From SAR324 cluster bacterium (GTDB taxonomy: Bacteria > SAR324 > NAC60-12): 64,000 nt of DNA. The stretch is taken from contig JADGAV010000014.1 of the NCBI GenBank assembly GCA_015231825.1, positions 12,646-76,645 on the forward strand, read 5' to 3'. Below, piece after piece: positions 60,301-64,000 of this stretch. Made by a program: the position numbers and the translations under genes. The stretch's first letter is position 1. Each line of letters opens with the position of its first letter. Below the pieces are notes generated by a model. That model searched no databases. It was not told the origin of the DNA and saw only the letters and a list, made by a program, of their open reading frames with translations.

Positions 60301-60935
60301 ACATCGGCTTTGGCGGCTTGGATCATGTTCTGGCCAGCGGCCGGAATGTCAACATTTTGGTCCTCGACACAGAAGTCTATTCCAACACGGGGGGACAGAC
60401 TTCCAAATCCACTCCTTTGGGGGCGGTTGCCAAATTTTCGGCGTCCGGAAAACCGACTCAAAAGAAGGATCTTGGAATGATTGCGATGAACTATGGAAAT
60501 GTTTATGTCGGCAGTGTCGCAATGGGTGCTAAAGATGAGCATACTTTGCGCACGTTTTTGGAAGCAGAAGCGTATCCTGGCACCTCCATCATCGTCGCTT
60601 ACAGTCACTGCATCGCACATGGGATAGAAATGTCCACCGCCTTGCAGAATCACAAAGCCCTCGTTCAATCAGGTCAGTGGCTGCTGTATCGGTACAATCC
60701 CGCGCTCAAAGAGGAAGGAAAGAATCCGCTGCAATTGGATTTTTCTGCGGCCCGAACTTCGGTTGACCAGTTTCGAAACCTGGAAAGCCGCTTCAAAATG
60801 CTGGCAAAAAGTCATCCCCAGATCGCGAAGAAGTTTCTTCATACCGCGCAAAAACAGATCAAGGAACATTATGCTTTCTATGAGCATATGGCCTCTCAGT
60901 CCTTTTCTTCAGGAAAAACTGACGTGGAGTCATGA
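57360..60935 (+). CDS. nifJ: pyruvate:ferredoxin (flavodoxin) oxidoreductase
   Basis: PFOR converts pyruvate and CoA to acetyl-CoA and CO2, reducing ferredoxin. The 1191-residue single chain is the usual homodimeric form. The N-terminal part (YPITPASVMGELADAWAS at about 26-43) is followed by the CoA/gamma domain. Two [4Fe-4S] ferredoxin motifs follow, CIDCGKCSIVC (about 695-705) and CTGCGICVDFC (about 752-762). CEGCGET then leads into the TPP-binding domain, with GDGWAYDIGFGGLDHVL (about 975-991) and SNTGGQTSKSTP. The C-terminal Cys ligands of the third cluster are in the TPP domain. AGGAGG is six bases before the ATG. It points to anaerobic or micro-oxic carbon metabolism. The next gene encodes a DHOD-like enzyme, a known partner order. 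Confidence 0.95.
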   Translation: MKKPLFKTIDGNEAVANIAYRVNEVIAIYPITPASVMGELADAWASEGVKNIWGTVPSVIEMQSEGGAAGVVHGSLQTGSLTTTFTASQGLLLMLPNMFKIAGELTPAVFHIAARSLAGQALSIFGDHSDVMVARGTGFGMLASGSVQEAMDIATIAHAGTLKARIPFLHFFDGFRTSHEVNKVEMVDEDMLRAMIDEELVEAHHTRALSPDHPVLRGTAQNPDVYFQARESVNSYYEQCPAIIQETMDQFAELTGRAYHLFDYYGAPDADRVILLMGSGCGAVQESVDFLNSQGEKVGLVKVRLYRPFDMKSFLKSFPESTKKIAVLDRTKEPGSAGEPLFQDCVTAFQEGMGNEWSNPLPVIVGGRYGLSSKEFTPAMVKAVFDNLSEIQPKKHFTIGIQDDVMHTHIPFDSNFSIESKAMTRAIFYGLGSDGTVGANKTSIKIIGEHSPNYAQGYFVYDSKKSGAMTISHLRFGPDPIQSTYLIQEASFVACHQPVFLERYNVLQQMEAGGTFLLNLPYAPEEVWEKLPRPIQTEILEKQLKVYVIDAQKVAHQAGMGRRINTVMQVCFFAISNVLPQDEAIEAIKTSIQTTYSKKGRHIAEMNIRAVDETLAHLFPVPLPEAVSSKTEFLPPVSEEAPDFVKNVLGEIIGGRGDQLPVSMLPSDGTYPTGTSQWEKRNIGLKIPVWDPTICIDCGKCSIVCPHAVIRLKAYEPKYLDNAPASFKSKDARDKDWKGLKYTIQVAPEDCTGCGICVDFCPVKNKKITRLKAINMEDQPPLRVQEKENWEYFLDIPSLDRRELKINSIRQQQAQEPLFEFSGACEGCGETPYIKLATQLFGDHMLVANATGCSSIYGGNLPTTPWTKNAEGRGPAWSNSLFEDNAEFGLGFRVSLDKQKEFAEELVRQLKSEIGEGLAEEILSADQNDEAGIYEQRERVADLKQKLEKSTSSVAQKLLTLADVLVKKSVWIIGGDGWAYDIGFGGLDHVLASGRNVNILVLDTEVYSNTGGQTSKSTPLGAVAKFSASGKPTQKKDLGMIAMNYGNVYVGSVAMGAKDEHTLRTFLEAEAYPGTSIIVAYSHCIAHGIEMSTALQNHKALVQSGQWLLYRYNPALKEEGKNPLQLDFSAARTSVDQFRNLESRFKMLAKSHPQIAKKFLHTAQKQIKEHYAFYEHMASQSFSSGKTDVES

Positions 60936-60989
60936 AAGAATATCTAAAATTCTGACGAAAATAATCATAGAATCCTAAAGGAGTGAACT

Positions 60990-61991
60990 ATGGATTTAAC
61001 AACAACTTACATGGGATTGAGGCTAAAAAATCCGCTTGTTATTTCGGCTTCTCCACTTTCAGAGGAAGCTGATAATGTCCGTAAAATGGAGGACCTTGGC
61101 GCTTCGGCGGTGGTATTGTATTCTTTATTTGAGGAGCAGATCATCAAGGATAGCTATGAATTGGACCATCACCTCTCTGCAGCTGCAGAAAGTCATGCTG
61201 AAGCTTTGAGCTACTTCACGGAACCAGAAGTGCTGCACATAGGACCTGAACACTACCTGGAATATATTGCTGCTCTTAAGAAATCTGTTGGAATTCCAAT
61301 CATCGGAAGTCTGAACGGTTCAACGCCGGGAGGTTGGGTGGAATATGCGCGGTTGATTGAAGAAGCCGGTGCGGATGCTTTGGAGTTGAATATCTACACG
61401 ATTCCAACCGACCCCAATTTGACGGCGCTGGATGTTGAGCAGAATTATCTCGATATTCTAAAAGAAGTGAGAGCCCAGGTGTCCATTCCAATAGCGGTCA
61501 AACTGAGTCCCTTTTTTACCAGCCTGGCCAATATGGTTGTTAAATTGGAAAATGCCGGGGCGAATGCCCTGGTTCTCTTTAACCGTTTTTATCAACCAGA
61601 CATCAATCCTGAAGAACTCGAGGTTGAACCGCAGATTTTGTTGAGTGCTCATCAAGCCCTTCGCCTGCCTCTTTGCTGGATCGGCCTGCTTTTTGGAAGA
61701 ACTCCATTGGACCTGGCAGCCACCAGCGGGATTCATACGGTTCAGGACGTGATCAAGATGGTCATGTCCGGTGCCAATGTGACCATGCTGTGCGCTGCAT
61801 TGTTTCGGCATGGCCTCCATCATATTGAAGTTTTGGAAAAAGGCATCGGGGCCTGGCTGGACGAACATGAGTATGAATCCATGGAGCAGATGCGTGGAAA
61901 TATGAGCCAGCTGCATTGCGATAACCCGGCTGCCTTTGAACGTGCCCAATATGTCCAGGCCGTTCACACCCATTTCAGGATTCGCGAATAG
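60990..61991 (+). CDS. dihydroorotate dehydrogenase-like flavoprotein
   Basis: The 333-residue product is a TIM-barrel flavoprotein of the DHOD family. MDLTTTYMGLRLKNPLVISASPLSEE is at the start, PIIGSLNGSTPGGWVEYARLIEEAGADALELNIY (about 103-136) holds the conserved Asn residues, IPIAVKLSPFFT (about 166-177) carries the FMN-contact Lys, and later a GIHTVQDVIKMVMSGANVTMLC barrel end appears. The usual catalytic Cys or Ser loop is not clear. Members of this subgroup lie directly after nifJ in cyanobacteria and other bacteria, and their reaction is unknown. It is unlikely to be the main pyrimidine enzyme. AAGGAG is seven bases before the ATG, and it is 54 bp after the PFOR stop, so co-transcription is likely. 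Confidence 0.88.
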   Translation: MDLTTTYMGLRLKNPLVISASPLSEEADNVRKMEDLGASAVVLYSLFEEQIIKDSYELDHHLSAAAESHAEALSYFTEPEVLHIGPEHYLEYIAALKKSVGIPIIGSLNGSTPGGWVEYARLIEEAGADALELNIYTIPTDPNLTALDVEQNYLDILKEVRAQVSIPIAVKLSPFFTSLANMVVKLENAGANALVLFNRFYQPDINPEELEVEPQILLSAHQALRLPLCWIGLLFGRTPLDLAATSGIHTVQDVIKMVMSGANVTMLCAALFRHGLHHIEVLEKGIGAWLDEHEYESMEQMRGNMSQLHCDNPAAFERAQYVQAVHTHFRIRE

Positions 61992-62495
61992 ATTTTGAAT
62001 CTGAATTCATTCGAAACATGCGCATCGCCTATGCAGCGATTTACTCTGCCTTGCGCAGCCAACAACATGAGGTCAGCTTTCTACTCTTTTTTAAAGCTGA
62101 TCCTCCTTAAGTGACCGGGCGCCCCTCCGAAGAAATTCTATTTTCTTGAACAATATTGTGGCATGTCAGAGGGGTTCCAAATTTGTCACTGCTCCCTCCC
62201 CCCTAAAAATGTACAGCCAAGCTCGTTGATTCAAACGTTATCATAGACCATAGAGGTTTTCATTGAAAAGCAATTCAACTACTGGATGCCTGATGCTCGG
62301 GAACGCCAGTACCTAACGGTGAATAACTCAATACTTTATCCTTCGGGTCTCGCATGCTCTCGGGCCCTCTTGATTTTTTTTTTCATAGTGAAAAGGAACA
62401 GGTGGGATTGCCATTTTTATTGAATATGTTCATAGTGACCATAGCACTTTTGTACTCCTGTTTATACAGCAAATAAAAATGATGGACGGCCGTCG
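61992..62495. other. spacer before cyclase gene
   Basis: About 500 bp in which I see no gene, tRNA, clear terminator or sigma-54 pair. Scattered GC-rich patches (for example near 62110 and 62345) form no stable hairpin that I can defend. Confidence 0.35.
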
Positions 62496-64000
62496 ATGGC
62501 TTTAAAAAGAAATAAAAACAGGATATTGCGCCTCATCTATACCATAGTTCATTGGCCGCTTTATATTGTGGTGCCTTTGAATGTGCTGCAATTGATCTTT
62601 CTCCTGGTTTTCAGCAATTATTTGATCCTCTCGGATATTGAGGAAGTTCATCAGCGAAATCATGAAAATTTGGATAAGGCAAAATTTGCGGCAGAAAGCC
62701 TCAACCAGCTCATGCAGGAATATAGTGAGATGGAAACCAGTCTTCTTCCTCTCCAGCAATTGGTTCTGGAACAGCAGGTTATCGTTCAGCAGCTTAAGCA
62801 CGAAGTGATTCAATTTGTTTCGGCAGACGAGCCCAGCATCAAACCTTTAGAAAAGGCAATGGACGGTTTGATTGTGCATCATGAGCAGATAAAGGCATCA
62901 TGGAGCATGAAACATGCGGCAGACAGTTTGAAAGACACAGAGAGCAGTATTGAAATGATGAAAGATATCTTCGACGAGCTTTCTCTCATCAGAAATCCTC
63001 GAGACTTGGTACAGCTGGAAAAGGATTCGCGAGATGCGGTTGAAATATTGGTAAAAACGATGGATCGATTATCTTCCGCATTGAATAGTGAGGTTTCAAT
63101 GATCAATAAGCGGGTGCTTCAAAACAGTGATCGTGTTTTGCAGTCCAATAAAATTGCAGCCTCAAATACAGAAAAGGTCGATACGCTGCTGGCTTTACTG
63201 GTTGAAAAAATGCTGATCACTTCAGGAATTGTTTTTGTCTTTGTAATTGGACTCCAGATTGCCTTTTTGCTGGTGCTTCGCTACCGGTTGAATATTCTTG
63301 TCAAAGGAACGGAGATCGCTGCCGATGTTTTGAGCTTCCGCTTCAGAACCATCAGCAAGGATCAAATGGGAAAACTCGCACAGGCTTTCAATCATTCACT
63401 GGAGCATTTGGAAAATCAGTTGAACGAGATGAGAGATCTTAAGGATACTTTTCAAAAGTTTGTTCCCCAACAGTTTCTCAATCGTGTCACGACTGAAAAC
63501 AACCGTTTTGACTTGAGCAATATCGGAAACGCAGAAGCAGAAAATGCGACGGTCCTGTTTTCTGATATTCGAGATTTTACTGAATTTTCAGAAAGCCTCA
63601 CTCCTGAAGAATTGTTTGCTTTTTTGAATTCGTATCTGCAGAGGATGACGGGTCCCATTCACCGCAATACAGGCATTATAGACAAATTCATTGGTGATGC
63701 CATGATGGTCATTTTCAATGATACTGAAAGCAACGGGAATTCGAGAGAACTCAACGCGGTTAATTCTGCAATTGCAATTCATGAAGCTTTGATTTCTTAC
63801 AATAGAGACCGCACCCAATCGGGCTTTGTCCCTATCAGTATGGGGATTGGTATTCATAGTGGTCCTGTTGTGATGGGAACCGTCGGTTCCCAAGATCGGA
63901 TGGACTTCACGGTGATTGGCGACACGGTCAATTTAGCGTCACGACTGGAGAGCCTCACTAAATTTTATAACGTTTCCACCATTGCCAGTGAAAGAGTGGT
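62496..64000 (+). CDS. membrane-bound class III adenylate/guanylate cyclase (3' truncated)
   Basis: The gene starts at ATG 62496 and runs past the window end; about 501 residues are visible. TM1 (about 22-45) is followed by a periplasmic helical sensor region (about 46-230), TM2 (about 236-258) and a HAMP-like linker (about 260-310). A helix (ENQLNEMRDLKDTFQKFVPQQFL) leads to the class III catalytic domain, with FSDIRDF at about 355-361 (first metal Asp) and DKFIGDAMMVIF (about 396-407, second metal Asp). This is a receptor-type cyclase making cAMP or cGMP in response to an external or membrane signal. The end of the catalytic domain, including base-specificity residues, lies outside. It has a 500-bp spacer upstream. 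Confidence 0.88.
   Translation, partial: MALKRNKNRILRLIYTIVHWPLYIVVPLNVLQLIFLLVFSNYLILSDIEEVHQRNHENLDKAKFAAESLNQLMQEYSEMETSLLPLQQLVLEQQVIVQQLKHEVIQFVSADEPSIKPLEKAMDGLIVHHEQIKASWSMKHAADSLKDTESSIEMMKDIFDELSLIRNPRDLVQLEKDSRDAVEILVKTMDRLSSALNSEVSMINKRVLQNSDRVLQSNKIAASNTEKVDTLLALLVEKMLITSGIVFVFVIGLQIAFLLVLRYRLNILVKGTEIAADVLSFRFRTISKDQMGKLAQAFNHSLEHLENQLNEMRDLKDTFQKFVPQQFLNRVTTENNRFDLSNIGNAEAENATVLFSDIRDFTEFSESLTPEELFAFLNSYLQRMTGPIHRNTGIIDKFIGDAMMVIFNDTESNGNSRELNAVNSAIAIHEALISYNRDRTQSGFVPISMGIGIHSGPVVMGTVGSQDRMDFTVIGDTVNLASRLESLTKFYNVSTIASERV

Noticed and set aside
1-64000. Prophage, insertion sequence, integron, tRNA, rRNA or CRISPR features
   Set aside because: No transposase, integrase, terminal inverted repeats, tRNA-like cloverleaf or regular repeat-spacer arrays were recognised on reading both strands.

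Overview
The window looks like a chromosomal segment of a Gram-negative bacterium with a moderate, mid-40s GC content (estimated by eye). It has lipoproteins with lipoboxes, periplasmic signal peptides, a tetraheme c-type cytochrome, a pyruvate:ferredoxin oxidoreductase, sigma-54 (-24/-12) promoters with IHF-like sites, and an NtrC-type activator. This fits a deltaproteobacterial-like or related lineage (SAR324/Desulfobacterota-like). That placement is an inference from gene content only, because no rRNA or marker gene is present. I see no tRNA, rRNA, CRISPR array, insertion sequence or prophage.

Layout. 1-4.3 kb: small envelope proteins (MORN-repeat protein, lipoprotein), OsmC and a YbaK-type tRNA deacylase. 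4.5-6 kb: an NtrC-family sigma-54 activator with a degenerate receiver. 6.3-7.7 kb: a secreted ankyrin protein behind a consensus sigma-54 promoter. 7.7-13.4 kb: a minus-strand operon of three MscS channels, a CNNM/DUF21 membrane protein and a secreted retropepsin-like protease. 13.7-14.6 kb: two hsp20 genes. 15-18.9 kb: PilZ-like protein, Na+/H+ antiporter and DUF1704 peptidase. 19.6-25.7 kb: an amide-ligase/peptidase block (AstE-like, methyltransferase-ATP-grasp fusion, secreted AstE-like, RimK). 26-33 kb: a poly-C frameshifted gene, a CocE hydrolase with an ATP-grasp-like partner, and DUF432-MscS. 33.5-45 kb: K+ channel, MarC, Ca2+/Na+ exchanger, a wrecked htpX, an SLC12-like transporter, DksA-like protein, CbpA/CbpM, cytochrome c and CorA. 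45-52.5 kb: retropepsin-RimK, MscS-MgtE paralogues, a third AstE and a sixth MscS. 52.5-64 kb: MFS, DUF1508 protein, Ca2+-ATPase, PFOR, a DHOD-like protein and a truncated class III cyclase.

The main new observation is a shared promoter architecture at four separated loci: hsp20-hsp20, the methyltransferase-ATP-grasp fusion, rimK, and the tetraheme cytochrome. Each has two 13-bp palindromic operators (consensus GAC(A/T)T-N3-ATGTC) starting 42-44 bp apart. An IHF-like site (WATCAANNNNTTR, one mismatch at the cytochrome locus) follows, 18-19 bp before a sigma-54 -24 element. The near operator starts 66-68 bp before that element. Degenerate versions occur at two MscS loci. This defines a candidate sigma-54 regulon joining protein protection, protein or peptide modification, respiration and osmotic channels. 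The NtrC-like protein at 4511-5959 is a candidate activator by proximity only.

The window also concentrates six MscS-type channels and many ion transporters. It holds a network of ATP-grasp ligases (two RimK, one fused, one divergent) and peptidases able to reverse amide-ligation chemistry (three AstE-like, two retropepsin-like, one DUF1704). The overall picture is an envelope, osmotic and proteostasis stress island.
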